Shown: piece after piece, positions 1 through 9,005 of the stretch
How positions within the stretch are numbered: the stretch's first letter is position 1
Layout: each line of letters opens with the position of its first letter
Assembly (NCBI GenBank): GCA_036497945.1
Contig: DASXIN010000040.1
Location: forward strand, 6,577 to 70,576
Direction: 5' to 3'
Source: RYN-230 sp036497945
GTDB lineage: Bacteria; Actinomycetota; Actinomycetes; Streptosporangiales; Streptosporangiaceae
DNA length: 64,000 bases
Notes under the pieces: model-generated
Seen by the model: only the letters and a program-made list of their open reading frames with translations
Told to the model about the DNA's origin: nothing
Databases searched by the model: none
Position numbers and translations under genes: made by a program

Positions 1-359
1 AGCCGTTCGAGGTCCCGGACGAGGCCAACAGCTGTGGCTTCACCGAGGCGGTGCGCGGCGTGCTGTCGCACCACATGGTGATCCGGGACGGGAAGATCGC
101 GAACTATCACCCGTACCCGCCCACGCCGTGGAACGCCAGCGTCCGGGACAGCTACGGCACGCCCGGGCCGTACGAGGACGCGGTGCAGAACACACCGATC
201 TTCGAGGAGAACCCGCCGGACAACTTCAAGGGCATCGACATCATGCGGGCCGTCCGCAGCTTCGACCCCTGCCTGCCCTGCGGCGTGCACATGTACCTCG
301 GCAACGGGAAGGTCCTGGAGAAGGTGCACTCGCCGATGACTGCCACCCTGGCCACCTGA
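1..359 (+). CDS. [NiFe]-hydrogenase large subunit, C-terminal part (5' end outside window)
   Basis: The reading frame is open from the window edge and ends in TGA. It holds the C-terminal L2 motif DPCLPCGVHM, whose cysteines ligate the Ni-Fe centre, preceded by SCGFTEAVRGVLSHH, characteristic of hydrogenase large subunits. About 20 residues follow the last motif histidine, as expected for a precursor trimmed by a maturation endopeptidase. The sequence and the downstream genes suggest one of the actinobacterial uptake hydrogenases that oxidise trace H2 (group 2a or 1h); the exact group cannot be fixed from this fragment. It is the first visible gene of an operon running to about 4.4 kb, and its stop overlaps the next start (ATGA). 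Confidence 0.95.
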   Translation, partial: PFEVPDEANSCGFTEAVRGVLSHHMVIRDGKIANYHPYPPTPWNASVRDSYGTPGPYEDAVQNTPIFEENPPDNFKGIDIMRAVRSFDPCLPCGVHMYLGNGKVLEKVHSPMTATLAT

Positions 360-1279
360 TGGCCGACGCGCGCCAGGTCGGGGCCCGGGTCGAGGAGTTG
401 CTCGGTGTCCTGCAATCCGAGGGCGGGGAGGCGACCGCCCGGGCCGCCGAGGAACTGGTCCGGCTGCTGCTCGGCTTGTACGGCGACGGGCTCCGGCACA
501 TCATGTCCGCGCTCCGCGCCGAAGGCGAGGCGGGCGCGGACATCCTGGACCGGCTGCTGGCCGACCCGCTGGTGGAGAGCCTGTTGCTGCTGCACGACCT
601 GCACCCGCTGGATGTGGACGCCCGCATTCAGCGGGCGCTCGACGAGGTGCGTCCCTACCTGGGCTCGCACGCGGGCGGCGTGCAATACCTCGGCGTCACC
701 GAGGAGGGGGTGGCCCGGCTCCGGCTGGAGGGTAGCTGCCACGGCTGCCCGTCCTCCACGGTGACCGTGCAGCTGGCCCTGAAGGGCGCGGTGGAGGACG
801 CGGCACCAGAAGTGACCGAGGTCGTGGTGGAGGGGATGACCTCGGCCGGGGCGGGCCCGCTGCTGCAGATCGGCAGTCGGCCGCCGGGCCCGGCCTCCGG
901 AGTTGCCGCGGACCGCCAGCCCAGTGCGACAGGGGACCTGCCGGGTGGTGCGTCCTGGGTCACCCTGCCGGACATCGGGCCGCCGAGCAGCAAGCCGGTC
1001 AGCACTTTCGCGGCCGGCGTGCCGGTGCTGGTCTGCGCGGTCCGCGGCACGCTCTACGCCTACCGGGACGCCTGCGCGGTGTGCGCGGGCTCGCTGGCCG
1101 ACGGGACCCTCACCGTGGGCGAGCTGGCCTGCGCCAGCTGCGGCACCCGGTATGACGTGCGCGCGGCCGGTCGGAGCACCGGCGACCCCGCGGCCCACCT
1201 CGACCCGCTGCCGCTGCTGGCCGACAGTCAGGGCGTGCGGGTCGCGGTGGCCACCCAGCAGGAGGCGATTCGGTCGTGA
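359..1279 (+). CDS. NifU C-terminal domain plus Rieske-like protein (hydrogenase-linked Fe-S protein)
   Basis: 306 aa, starting at the ATG overlapping the hydrogenase stop. A helical N-terminus (1-85) is followed by a NifU C-terminal domain with the CxxC pair C127/C130 (GSCHGC), then from about 200 a Rieske-fold domain. The usual Rieske ligands (C-x-H and C-x2-H) are missing: the domain has C239/C242 and C258/C261 (CAVC and CASC). The metal site may therefore be an all-cysteine Fe or Zn site rather than a true Rieske cluster. Position and architecture resemble the putative electron-relay proteins (HucE/HhyE type) beside actinobacterial hydrogenases, so a role in passing electrons from the hydrogenase is inferred. 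Maturation of its Fe-S clusters is the alternative. Confidence 0.8.
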   Translation: MADARQVGARVEELLGVLQSEGGEATARAAEELVRLLLGLYGDGLRHIMSALRAEGEAGADILDRLLADPLVESLLLLHDLHPLDVDARIQRALDEVRPYLGSHAGGVQYLGVTEEGVARLRLEGSCHGCPSSTVTVQLALKGAVEDAAPEVTEVVVEGMTSAGAGPLLQIGSRPPGPASGVAADRQPSATGDLPGGASWVTLPDIGPPSSKPVSTFAAGVPVLVCAVRGTLYAYRDACAVCAGSLADGTLTVGELACASCGTRYDVRAAGRSTGDPAAHLDPLPLLADSQGVRVAVATQQEAIRS

Positions 1280-1992
1280 GCCGGCCGTCCGGGCTGCGCC
1301 GGTTTGCCGTGCCGCCGCAGCAGGCCGCAGCCCGGCCGGCGGCGGCCACGCCCCAGCCACCCCCGGCCGCTCCCGGGCCAGCTGGGGTGGGCCAGCCGGG
1401 CGGGGCCGGCGAGGAGCACTGCGAGTTCTGCGCGACCGCGATCCCGGCCGGACACGGTCACGTGGCCGACCTGGAACAGTCCAGCCTGATGTGCGCCTGC
1501 CGGGCCTGCTATCTGCTGTTCACCCAGGCCGGCGCGGGCCGGGCCCGCTACCGCAGCGTGCCGGACCGGTACCTGCGCGACCCGGACCGCGTGCTCAGCA
1601 CGGCCGAGTGGGATGAGCTGCAGATTCCGGTCGGGCTGGCGTTCTTCTTGTACCGCTCGGAACCCGGCGAGCTGGGCTGCTTCTACCCAAGCCCGGCCGG
1701 CGCCACCGAGTGCGCGCTGGACCTACCCGCCTGGCAGCAGCTGGCCGCCGCGCACCCGCTGCTGGGCCAGGCCGAGCCGGACGTGGAAGCCGTACTCATC
1801 AGCCAGGACAAGTCAGGTGGCGTCGAGTACTTCATCGTGCCGGTAGACGCCTGCTACGAGCTGGCCGGGCGGATGCGGATGCTGTGGCGCGGCTTCGACG
1901 GCGGCACCGAGGCCCGGCAGAGCATCGCGGAGTTCCTGGCCGGTGTCCGGAAGCGGGCCAGGGACGCCCCGCGGGATCTCGGCCATGGCTGA
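1276..1992 (+). CDS. DUF5947-type hydrogenase-cluster protein
   Basis: 238 aa, GTG start overlapping the previous stop (GTGA). A Pro/Ala-rich N-terminus (about 1-45) leads into a cysteine cluster (C49, C52, C73, C75, C78; motifs CEFC and CACRAC) that probably binds a metal. The rest is globular and has no motif I can name. Proteins of this type are found next to NifU-like proteins and hydrogenase structural genes in actinobacteria; a role in assembly or electron transfer is inferred from position only. The overlap with the upstream and downstream genes indicates translational coupling. Confidence 0.7.
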   Translation: MSRPSGLRRFAVPPQQAAARPAAATPQPPPAAPGPAGVGQPGGAGEEHCEFCATAIPAGHGHVADLEQSSLMCACRACYLLFTQAGAGRARYRSVPDRYLRDPDRVLSTAEWDELQIPVGLAFFLYRSEPGELGCFYPSPAGATECALDLPAWQQLAAAHPLLGQAEPDVEAVLISQDKSGGVEYFIVPVDACYELAGRMRMLWRGFDGGTEARQSIAEFLAGVRKRARDAPRDLGHG

Positions 1993-2626
1993 GCTCGTGT
2001 TCGACTGCATCGGCGCCCGACCGGAGCGTTATGCGGTCGTTCCGTCGTTCAGTTTGGCGCTGCGCATCAGCGAGACAAGCGGGCAGCAGGTGGACGCGAT
2101 CGCGCTGCGCGTCCAGCTCCGCATCGAACCATTCCGGCGCGGCTATTCCGACGCCGAGGCGGATCGGCTGCACGACCTGTTCGGCGAGCGGCAGCGCTGG
2201 TCGGACACGCTCAAGCCACTCCAGTTCGCGATGATCTCCACCATGGTGCCCGGGTTTACCGGCAGCATCGAAATTGACCTTCCGGTGCCGTTCAGCTACG
2301 ACCTGCAGATCGCCTCGACGCGGTATTTCAGCTCGCTGGACGATGGCGAGATCCCGCTGCTGCTGCTGTTCAGCGGCACCATTTTCGGCCAGGCAGATGG
2401 GCGGCTCCAGGTGCAGCAGGTGCCGTGGAGCAAGGAGACCACGTTCCGGCTGCCGGTCAGCCTGTGGCGCGAGGTGGTGGACGTGCACTTCCCGGACGCA
2501 GCCTGGATCACGATGAGCCGCCACACCCTGGATGAGCTGATCCGGTTCAAGACCCGTCATGCGCTGCCCACCTGGGATGCCACCGTGGCGGCGCTGCTCG
2601 CCGAGGCTGGCCGGGAGGAGTTATGA
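1985..2626 (+). CDS. DUF6084-type hydrogenase-cluster protein
   Basis: 213 aa. The ATG at 1985 lies inside the last codons of the preceding gene, a tight coupling. The product is predicted soluble, rich in beta strand and aromatic residues, without signal peptide, membrane segment or cysteine cluster. The family is known by association with actinobacterial hydrogenase operons; biochemical function is unknown. The stop overlaps the next start (ATGA). Confidence 0.7.
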   Translation: MAELVFDCIGARPERYAVVPSFSLALRISETSGQQVDAIALRVQLRIEPFRRGYSDAEADRLHDLFGERQRWSDTLKPLQFAMISTMVPGFTGSIEIDLPVPFSYDLQIASTRYFSSLDDGEIPLLLLFSGTIFGQADGRLQVQQVPWSKETTFRLPVSLWREVVDVHFPDAAWITMSRHTLDELIRFKTRHALPTWDATVAALLAEAGREEL

Positions 2627-4017
2627 CGGAGCGGGATCAGGCTGCCCTGGACCATGCTCGGCAGGTGGCCGACGCCATCCTCTACGAGGGTTACCTGCTC
2701 TACCCCTACCGGGCCTCGGCGCAGAAGAACCAGGACCGGTTCCAGTTCGGCGTGCTCATGCCGCCGGCCTACGCGCAGGTCGACCCGGGGGAGCCGGCCG
2801 CCAGCCAGACCGAGTGCATCCTGGACGGCAAGGCCGCCACCGAGCTGACCGTGACCGTCCGGTTCCTCCAGCTGCAGCGGCGCACGGTACGCGCCGCGCC
2901 AGACTGGGCCGAGGTCGGGTCGCTGCGGGTGGGCGGCACCGAGTACGCGCCATGGGATGAGGCGGCCGAACGCGACCAGCAGGTCACCGCCCCGGTCAGC
3001 GAGCTGCTGGCCGGCGGGGTCGAGGTTCCGTTCACCGTGCCCGGCGGAGTGGACGAGGAGAACCTGACCGGGCCAGACGGGCATCTAGCCGGCCGGCTGG
3101 TGCGCCGCCGCGAGCCCTTGTCCGCGGTGATCCGGCTGACCGCGGAACGGCTGCCCGGGCCGTATGGCGCGCTCCGGGTCCGGCTGGTGCTGGCCAACGC
3201 TACCGAGCCGGTCCGGCCACTCGCCCGGCGCGCCGACGGACTGCCGTTCGCCCTGGTCGCCGCTCACTCGCTGATCTCCGTCCCTGGCGGCCGGTTCCTG
3301 TCCATGACCGATCCGCCGGAGTGGGCCGCGCCCGCGGTGAGCGGCTGCGTGAACACCGGCACGTGGCCCGTCCTGGGCGGGCCGGCCGGCTGCGCCGAGC
3401 TGATCCTGTCCTCACCGATCATCCTGTACGACCATCCGGAGATCGCCGCGGAGAGTGCGGGCCAGCTGTACGACTCCACCGAGATCGACGAGATCCTCAC
3501 CCTGCGCACGTTGGCCCTGACCGACGCGGAGAAGCAGGAGGCCCGGGCCACCGATCCGCGGGCCGCCGAGCTGCTGGACCGGCTCGACGACCTGCCGCCC
3601 GAGATGCTGGAGCGGATGCACGGCGCCATCCGCTATCTCCGGCCGGTCGGCGGTACGACGGCACCCGAGCCGGCTGGGCCGGCGCCAGATCCGGCCATCG
3701 GCGGGCAGGCACCCTGGTGGGACCCGGGCATGGACCAGTCGGTGTCCCCGGAGACCGACCACGTGGTCATCGCAGGGGTCAAGGTGGCCAGGGGCAGCCG
3801 GGTGCGGATGTGCCCGGGCCGCCGCCGGGCCGACGCGCAGGATCTCTTCCTGGCCGGCCGGACCGCGCAGGTCGAGGCGGTGCTGTTCGACGTGGACGGC
3901 CAGGTGCACCTGGCTCTGCTCCCGGACGACGACCCTGCCGCCGACCTACAGCGCAGCCACGGCAGGTTCCTGTACTTCGGCCCGGACGAAGTAGAGCCCC
4001 TTAGGGCCACGAGCTAA
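2623..4017 (+). CDS. hydrogenase-cluster protein of unknown function, 464 aa
   Basis: 464 aa, ATG overlapping the previous stop. No signal peptide or membrane helices. The first 325 residues look like a globular domain with many acidic residues. A Pro-rich stretch (about 343-365) then precedes a small C-terminal domain containing VRMCPGRRRADAQDLFL and ending near FGPDEVEPL, which resembles small barrel domains. I do not recognise a catalytic motif. The unbroken chain of overlapping starts from the hydrogenase gene implies a part in making or wiring the hydrogenase; this is inference from context. Confidence 0.65.
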   Translation: MTERDQAALDHARQVADAILYEGYLLYPYRASAQKNQDRFQFGVLMPPAYAQVDPGEPAASQTECILDGKAATELTVTVRFLQLQRRTVRAAPDWAEVGSLRVGGTEYAPWDEAAERDQQVTAPVSELLAGGVEVPFTVPGGVDEENLTGPDGHLAGRLVRRREPLSAVIRLTAERLPGPYGALRVRLVLANATEPVRPLARRADGLPFALVAAHSLISVPGGRFLSMTDPPEWAAPAVSGCVNTGTWPVLGGPAGCAELILSSPIILYDHPEIAAESAGQLYDSTEIDEILTLRTLALTDAEKQEARATDPRAAELLDRLDDLPPEMLERMHGAIRYLRPVGGTTAPEPAGPAPDPAIGGQAPWWDPGMDQSVSPETDHVVIAGVKVARGSRVRMCPGRRRADAQDLFLAGRTAQVEAVLFDVDGQVHLALLPDDDPAADLQRSHGRFLYFGPDEVEPLRATS

Positions 4018-4053
4018 CCAGGCAACTCATCCATCTGGCAGAGGAGGACCAGG

Positions 4054-4158
4054 ATGATCGGCAGGCTCGTCAAGGCAGGGGTGGTGGCCGTGCTTCTCAC
4101 GGTGCTCATCCAGTCGCTTCCCGACATCAAGCGCTATCTCGAACTGCGCGAGATGTAG
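4054..4158 (+). CDS. small single-span membrane protein, 34 aa (DUF6893-like)
   Basis: 34 codons from ATG 4054 with a good ribosome site (GAGGAGG, 4041-4047). The peptide MIGRLVKAGVVAVLLTVLIQ continues with a short SLPDIKRYL segment: a hydrophobic helix followed by a basic cytoplasmic tail. This pattern matches the small DUF6893-type proteins found in actinobacteria, including next to hydrogenase genes. It may anchor a complex at the membrane (inference). Confidence 0.65.
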   Translation: MIGRLVKAGVVAVLLTVLIQSLPDIKRYLELREM

Positions 4159-4192
4159 CCCTCGCGCACGGCCCGACAAGGCAGGCAGAACT

Positions 4193-4447
4193 ATGGAAAC
4201 GATCATCGGGTTCATTGCCGGCTACCTGACCGGCATGAGCGAGGGACGGGACGGCTTGAAACGGGCCCGCGCCTCGCTGGAGGCGATCAGGAACTCACCT
4301 GAGGTCCGCCGCCTCATGTCAGATGCCGTCACCGTGGCGCAAGGCGTGGCAGGCCGCGCGGCTAAGGGCGGGCTGAGCAGCACCGTCAGCAGCGTGGCGG
4401 AAATGATCGCCAGCCGGGCAGCCGGGCGCGACCAGCACGCCGCCTGA
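4193..4447 (+). CDS. small hypothetical protein, 84 aa, last gene of hydrogenase cluster
   Basis: 84 aa from ATG 4193. The N-terminus (METIIGFIAGYLTGMSEG) is hydrophobic and glycine-rich, followed by a basic amphipathic helix (about 20-45) and an alanine/serine-rich tail. No family recognised. It follows the 34-aa membrane protein by 34 bases in the same direction and probably belongs to the same transcript. Roughly 165 bases without a gene then separate it from the FUSC gene. Confidence 0.55.
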   Translation: METIIGFIAGYLTGMSEGRDGLKRARASLEAIRNSPEVRRLMSDAVTVAQGVAGRAAKGGLSSTVSSVAEMIASRAAGRDQHAA

Positions 4448-4614
4448 CCGCCCGGCCGAAGCCACCATCGGGGCGCCGCGCGGCGTGACCCCGCCGCCGG
4501 CCGCCCGCTAGCCGGGGGGCGGCACGACCTGGACTTTCCCGGCCTGTAGTCCTATATGCATGGCTATGTCAGGCATGTCCTTCCGCCCGAGGCGAGCCGG
4601 GTCGTAGGCCGGCC

Positions 4615-6540
4615 GTGCTGAAGAAGCCCCCGCGCGTCCCCGCCAAGGCCATGCCACCGCCCTGGCTGGTCGAGGTGGTCCGGCCTGTTCCGGCGCCCCC
4701 GCCGTGGGGTGCGATGCTGCGCGCCGCGCTGGCCGTCTGCGGCCCGCTGGCGCTCGGCTACATCCTCGGCAGCCAGCCGGCTGGCCTGCTCGGCGCGATG
4801 GGTGGCCTGCTCGGCGCGGTGGTGGACCGCGGCGGCACGTACCCGGCCCGGATCAAGCGGGTCGCCACCGCGGGGGTCTTCGGCGGCGCCACCGGGCTGC
4901 TGCTCGGCATGCTGGTGCACGGCCGCGGCTGGCTGGCCGTGCTGGTGCTGGTGCTGGTGGCCGGCCTGTCCGCGGTGCTGTCCGTGGCCGGGGCCACCGC
5001 GGCCATCACCAGCCTGCAACTGCTCGTCTACACCATCCTCGGCACCGGCCCGCTGGGCGCGCTGCGGCCCTGGTGGTGGCCGCCCGCCCTGCTGCTGGCC
5101 GGCCTGGCCTGGTCGCTGCTGCTGTTGCTGCCCGGCTGGCTGGCCAGTCCACTGGCTGCGGAGCAGCGCAGCACCGCAGCCGTCTACCGGGCCATCGCCG
5201 GCGCGCTGCGTGCCGCCGGGACGCCGGAATTCGCCACCGCGCACCAGCAGGTGGTGGCCGCGCTGAACGCCGCTTGGGACGACCTCGCCTCGCGCCGCGC
5301 GCGGACCAGCGGGAAGGACCCCGGGCTGGTCCGGATCGCCGCGCTGCTCAACCTGACCCACCCGCTCACCGAAGCCGCAGTGACCGCGGTGCAGGAAGGG
5401 GTACAGGTCGCGCCAGAGACCCTCGACGCGATGGACGGGATTGCCGACACGCTCCAGTTCGGCACGCCGGTGCCCGCGCCGCCGCCGGTGACCGGGCGCA
5501 GCCCGGGCGAGCGTGCGCTGGCCGCCGCCGTGGCCACCGCGGCCGATGTGCTGGCCGGCCGGCGCCGGCCCGGCCGCATGGCCAGGGTGCCGCGGCCGGG
5601 TCTCCGGACCCGCGTACACGACATGGTCGACGAGACAGTGGGCGGCCGGCTGACCCGGATCTTCGCGCTGCGGCTGATGGCGTCGGTCGGGGTGGCCGCC
5701 GCGATCAGCGAGACCATCGCGCCGCCACGCTCGTACTGGGTGGTGCTGACCGTGGCCATCGTGCTCCGCCCCGATCTGGGCTCGGTATTCGCCCGCGCGC
5801 TGCAGCGCGGCATCGGGACCGTGGTCGGCGCCGTCCTGGGCGCGGTCATCCTGGTCCTGATACCCGGCGGGCCGCTGCTGCTGATCCCGTGCGCTCTGTT
5901 TGCCGCGCTGCTGCCCTACGGCCGGGACCGGAACTGGGGGCTGTTCAGCACGTTCCTGACCCCGCTGGTGGTGCTACTCATCGACTTGCTGCACCGGGTC
6001 GGCTGGTCGCTGGCCGTGGACCGGCTCATCGACACGCTGGTCGGCTGCGCCATCGTGCTGCTGGTGGGATATGCGCCGTGGCCATCGAGCTGGCACGCTC
6101 ACCTGCCGCAGCAGTTGGCCACCACGCTCGATATGGTGACCCGGTACACGGACCAGGCACTGCTCGGTGCGACCGGCCGTTCCGCGCTCCGGCGGGACAC
6201 CTACCGGGCCCTCTCTGACCTCCGCGCGGAGTTCCAGCGGACCATGGCAGAGCCTCCGTCAGTGAGCAGGCGGGCCGCCAGGTTGTGGCCGGCCCTGATT
6301 GGCCTGGAGCATGTCATGGACATGGTGATCGCTACATCGGTGCACGCAGAGCAAGCTGGCTGGCGGCCCTCGGGCGCGGACCGGAAACTGCTCGTGGATG
6401 CGCTGCACGCGATGGCGGAGAGCATCCGGGCCGGCCGGCCGCCGGCCGCCAAACCCCTGCCGTACCGCGAGGAACTGCGGCCGGTGGCCGACGCCATCCG
6501 GGATCTCCAGCGGCTGCTGGCCGGCGACCGCCCGGCCTAG
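4615..6540 (+). CDS. FUSC-family (aromatic-acid-exporter-like) membrane protein
   Basis: 641 aa, GTG start with a weak ribosome site; the ATG at about codon 13 is a possible alternative. Two sets of tightly packed hydrophobic helices (about 30-175 and 350-490) are each followed by a soluble helical segment, the repeat architecture of the FUSC/ArAE superfamily, whose members export small aromatic or toxic acids. The second half carries the better conserved block (PPRSYWVVLTVAIVLRPDLG). Substrate unknown. The DUF1275 gene starts just after its stop. Confidence 0.8.
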   Translation: MLKKPPRVPAKAMPPPWLVEVVRPVPAPPPWGAMLRAALAVCGPLALGYILGSQPAGLLGAMGGLLGAVVDRGGTYPARIKRVATAGVFGGATGLLLGMLVHGRGWLAVLVLVLVAGLSAVLSVAGATAAITSLQLLVYTILGTGPLGALRPWWWPPALLLAGLAWSLLLLLPGWLASPLAAEQRSTAAVYRAIAGALRAAGTPEFATAHQQVVAALNAAWDDLASRRARTSGKDPGLVRIAALLNLTHPLTEAAVTAVQEGVQVAPETLDAMDGIADTLQFGTPVPAPPPVTGRSPGERALAAAVATAADVLAGRRRPGRMARVPRPGLRTRVHDMVDETVGGRLTRIFALRLMASVGVAAAISETIAPPRSYWVVLTVAIVLRPDLGSVFARALQRGIGTVVGAVLGAVILVLIPGGPLLLIPCALFAALLPYGRDRNWGLFSTFLTPLVVLLIDLLHRVGWSLAVDRLIDTLVGCAIVLLVGYAPWPSSWHAHLPQQLATTLDMVTRYTDQALLGATGRSALRRDTYRALSDLRAEFQRTMAEPPSVSRRAARLWPALIGLEHVMDMVIATSVHAEQAGWRPSGADRKLLVDALHAMAESIRAGRPPAAKPLPYREELRPVADAIRDLQRLLAGDRPA

Positions 6541-6548
6541 GAGTGAGC

Positions 6549-7313
6549 GTGCCGGCAGACTGGCGGACCACCGCCCGGGACGGGCTGGTCGTACTGCTCA
6601 CCGTGACCACAGGTGCGGTGGACGCGGCCTCGTTCCTGTACCTGGGCCACGTGTTCTGCAGCGTGATCACCGGGACCATGGTGCTGCTCGGCGTCTCGGT
6701 CGGCACCCATGACCCGGCGCTGGCGCTGAACTGCGGAGTGGCCCTGGTCAGCTACATCGTGGGGGTGGTAGCGGGGACGCCGCTGGCGGTCCGCCGGGCG
6801 GGCCGCTGGCTGGAGGGCTGGCCGGTGCGCCGCTGGCACCGGGCCACCAAGCACCACGAGATCTGGCCGTCCTGGCTCACCGTCGCGCTGGCCGTGGAGT
6901 TCTGCCTGCTGGCCCTGTTCTCCCTGGGCTGGGAACTGACCAGCGGGCGGCCGTCGGGCGTGGCGCAGCGGCTGCTGCTGGCCGCCGCCGGGGTGGGCAT
7001 GGGCATCCAGGCCGCATCCATCCGCCAGCTGGGCGAGGTATCCACCACCTACCTGACCGGCACGCTGACCGGGTTGATCTCCGCGCTGGCCACCGGCCGG
7101 ACGCCCGAGGGGCTGCGCCGCAGCCTGGGCATCTTCGCCGCGCTGGTGACCGGTGCGATCCTCTCGGCGCTTATCACGATGTACCAGCCCGCACTGCTGC
7201 CGATCGTGGTCCTGGCGCCGATCGCGCTGGTCGTCTGGCTGGCGTCGGCCCGGTTCGGGCCGCGCCCGGCCGCCGACCAGGACAGCCAGGACAGCCAGGA
7301 CAGCCCGTCCTAG
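6549..7313 (+). CDS. DUF1275 (YoaK-family) membrane protein
   Basis: 254 aa. The GTG at 6549 is chosen because AGGAG (6539-6543) lies at a normal distance; a GTG at 6543 is also in frame. About six hydrophobic helices and the family-typical GAVDAASFLYLGHVF near the N-terminus. YoaK/DUF1275 proteins are widespread polytopic membrane proteins of unknown function. The C-terminus ends in a DSQ repeat encoded by a 9-base tandem repeat. Its TAG stop shares a CTAG with the TAG stop of the convergent gene. Confidence 0.8.
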   Translation: MPADWRTTARDGLVVLLTVTTGAVDAASFLYLGHVFCSVITGTMVLLGVSVGTHDPALALNCGVALVSYIVGVVAGTPLAVRRAGRWLEGWPVRRWHRATKHHEIWPSWLTVALAVEFCLLALFSLGWELTSGRPSGVAQRLLLAAAGVGMGIQAASIRQLGEVSTTYLTGTLTGLISALATGRTPEGLRRSLGIFAALVTGAILSALITMYQPALLPIVVLAPIALVVWLASARFGPRPAADQDSQDSQDSPS

Positions 7314-8848
7314 CCCGCGTCCGGGGCTGGCCGCCTCCGGTCAGCTAGATAACCGGCCACCACCATGATGCCCAGCGCGCCGGCCGGCGGCAGCGTGACC
7401 AGCCCGGGCAGCTGGTACCGCCAGCTGAACTCGAAGAAGTCCGAGGCGAGCAGGACCGCGACCGCGCTGGCCATGGTGAGCAGGCAGGCCTCCGCCGTGG
7501 CGCGCCGCTCGGCACTGGCCCGGCGGCGCAGCAGCCCAGCGCAGCCGGCCAGCCCGGCCACCGTGGCCAGCAGGAACAGCGGGCCGGGCGTGTACCCCCC
7601 GGTCAGCTGGTAACTGCGCAGGAAGCCGGCCAGCCCAGCGTCCACCGCGGGCCGGTCGGCGTACCGATGGCCGGCCTGGATCACCCTGGCCTTGCCCGCC
7701 GGGGTGAGGTGGACGAACTGCAGCCGCCCGTGCTGCAGGCTGATGTACGGCGGATAGACCGGGTAGTCGTGCTGGAACTGCCACCGGGTAATAGACACGT
7801 CGCCCCGGGCCTTCACCCGGCGCAGCGCGAACAGCTTGACCGAGTCCCTGCCCCACGCCGCGGCCACCCGGAACGGCTGCTGCACCAGCACCTGGCGGCT
7901 GAAGCCGTCGGCGAACGTGATGTGCGGCACGCCCTTGGGCGGGACGGCCGTCTTGATCGGCGATCCGGCACCGTGGTCCAGCCAGTCCGGGCCCAGCACC
8001 TGCTGCCGGTGCGGCGGGCAGAGCGGGCGCTGGTAGCGCGGCAGGGTGAGCGTGGCACAGTCGGCCGCCGCGGCGGTCCGCCCGTAGATCGTGCCGGCCG
8101 CGTACGGGGCCAGCGCGAAGTGCTTGATGGTCACGTAGTTGCGGTAGCTGATGAACAGGATGGGCAGCGCGAACGCGGCGGCCAGCGCCACCGCCTGCAC
8201 CAGTTTGCGCCGCCAGCCAGCCGCCGCGACCAGGAGATAGAGCAGGGCGGGCAGGATGAAGATCTCACCGACCTGCCGCACGGTGGCCGACGCGCCCAGG
8301 GCCAGCCCGCCCACCAGCACCAGGGCGGTCGGTGGCCGCCGCTCCCAGAGCAGGGCGGCCAGGCCCGCCACGATCAGCACCTCGAACGTGGTGTCCGGCA
8401 TGATCGACTGCTCGATCTGCAGCTGGTACGCGTCCAGCAGCAGCGGTGCGGTAGCCAGCGCGGCCAGCCAGTTCGGCACCCCGCGGCGGCGCAGCACCAG
8501 GTACAGCACGACGGCCATGGCCAGCCCGGCCAGGTGCTGCAGCGCCGCCACCATGGCCAGCGTGCCCACCTTGAGGAACGCCTGCAGCATCAGCTGGTAC
8601 CCCGGCGGGTCGTTGCCCGGGTAGGCGCCGAACAGGTACTTGATCGAGTCGATGTAGACCAGGGCCGGCCGGTACGCGAGCTGGGTCACCACCCGCAGCG
8701 CCAGGCCCGCGGCCAGCAGGATGACGATTAGCCAGTGCCGCCGCAGCGCGGCGGCCAGCCCGCCCAGGCGGCCGGGGCCGGCCCGGGCGGTAGCTCCGGC
8801 CCGCGGGTCGGCCGGATCGGCGCGGACCCGGGCAGGAATCGCTCGCAT
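7310..8848 (-). CDS. polytopic membrane protein, glycosyltransferase family 39/87-like
   Basis: 512 aa, ATG start. A basic N-terminus precedes about 11-12 hydrophobic helices. The first outside loop has acidic residues after helix 1 (RPALVYIDSIKYL), as in polyprenyl-phosphate-sugar-dependent glycosyltransferases, and a long extracytoplasmic region lies between about 245 and 400. The fold suggests transfer of a lipid-linked sugar to a cell-envelope acceptor; substrate cannot be deduced. It stands alone, convergent with the DUF1275 gene (overlapping TAG stops). Confidence 0.65.
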   Translation of the reverse strand: MRAIPARVRADPADPRAGATARAGPGRLGGLAAALRRHWLIVILLAAGLALRVVTQLAYRPALVYIDSIKYLFGAYPGNDPPGYQLMLQAFLKVGTLAMVAALQHLAGLAMAVVLYLVLRRRGVPNWLAALATAPLLLDAYQLQIEQSIMPDTTFEVLIVAGLAALLWERRPPTALVLVGGLALGASATVRQVGEIFILPALLYLLVAAAGWRRKLVQAVALAAAFALPILFISYRNYVTIKHFALAPYAAGTIYGRTAAAADCATLTLPRYQRPLCPPHRQQVLGPDWLDHGAGSPIKTAVPPKGVPHITFADGFSRQVLVQQPFRVAAAWGRDSVKLFALRRVKARGDVSITRWQFQHDYPVYPPYISLQHGRLQFVHLTPAGKARVIQAGHRYADRPAVDAGLAGFLRSYQLTGGYTPGPLFLLATVAGLAGCAGLLRRRASAERRATAEACLLTMASAVAVLLASDFFEFSWRYQLPGLVTLPPAGALGIMVVAGYLADRRRPAPDAG

Positions 8849-9005
8849 GGCCCCCCCGGAAGCTTTTTGTAAGCGTAACGGAACTCTTGGTAACTCCGGC
8901 AGCAGCCTAGCGGCCCGGCCCCTGTCCGCCGCGCCAGCCGGGCCGGCCAGCTAGCCGGACGCTGGCACCACCCAGGCTGTCAGTCCTCGTGCCTAGCATC
9001 TCCCC

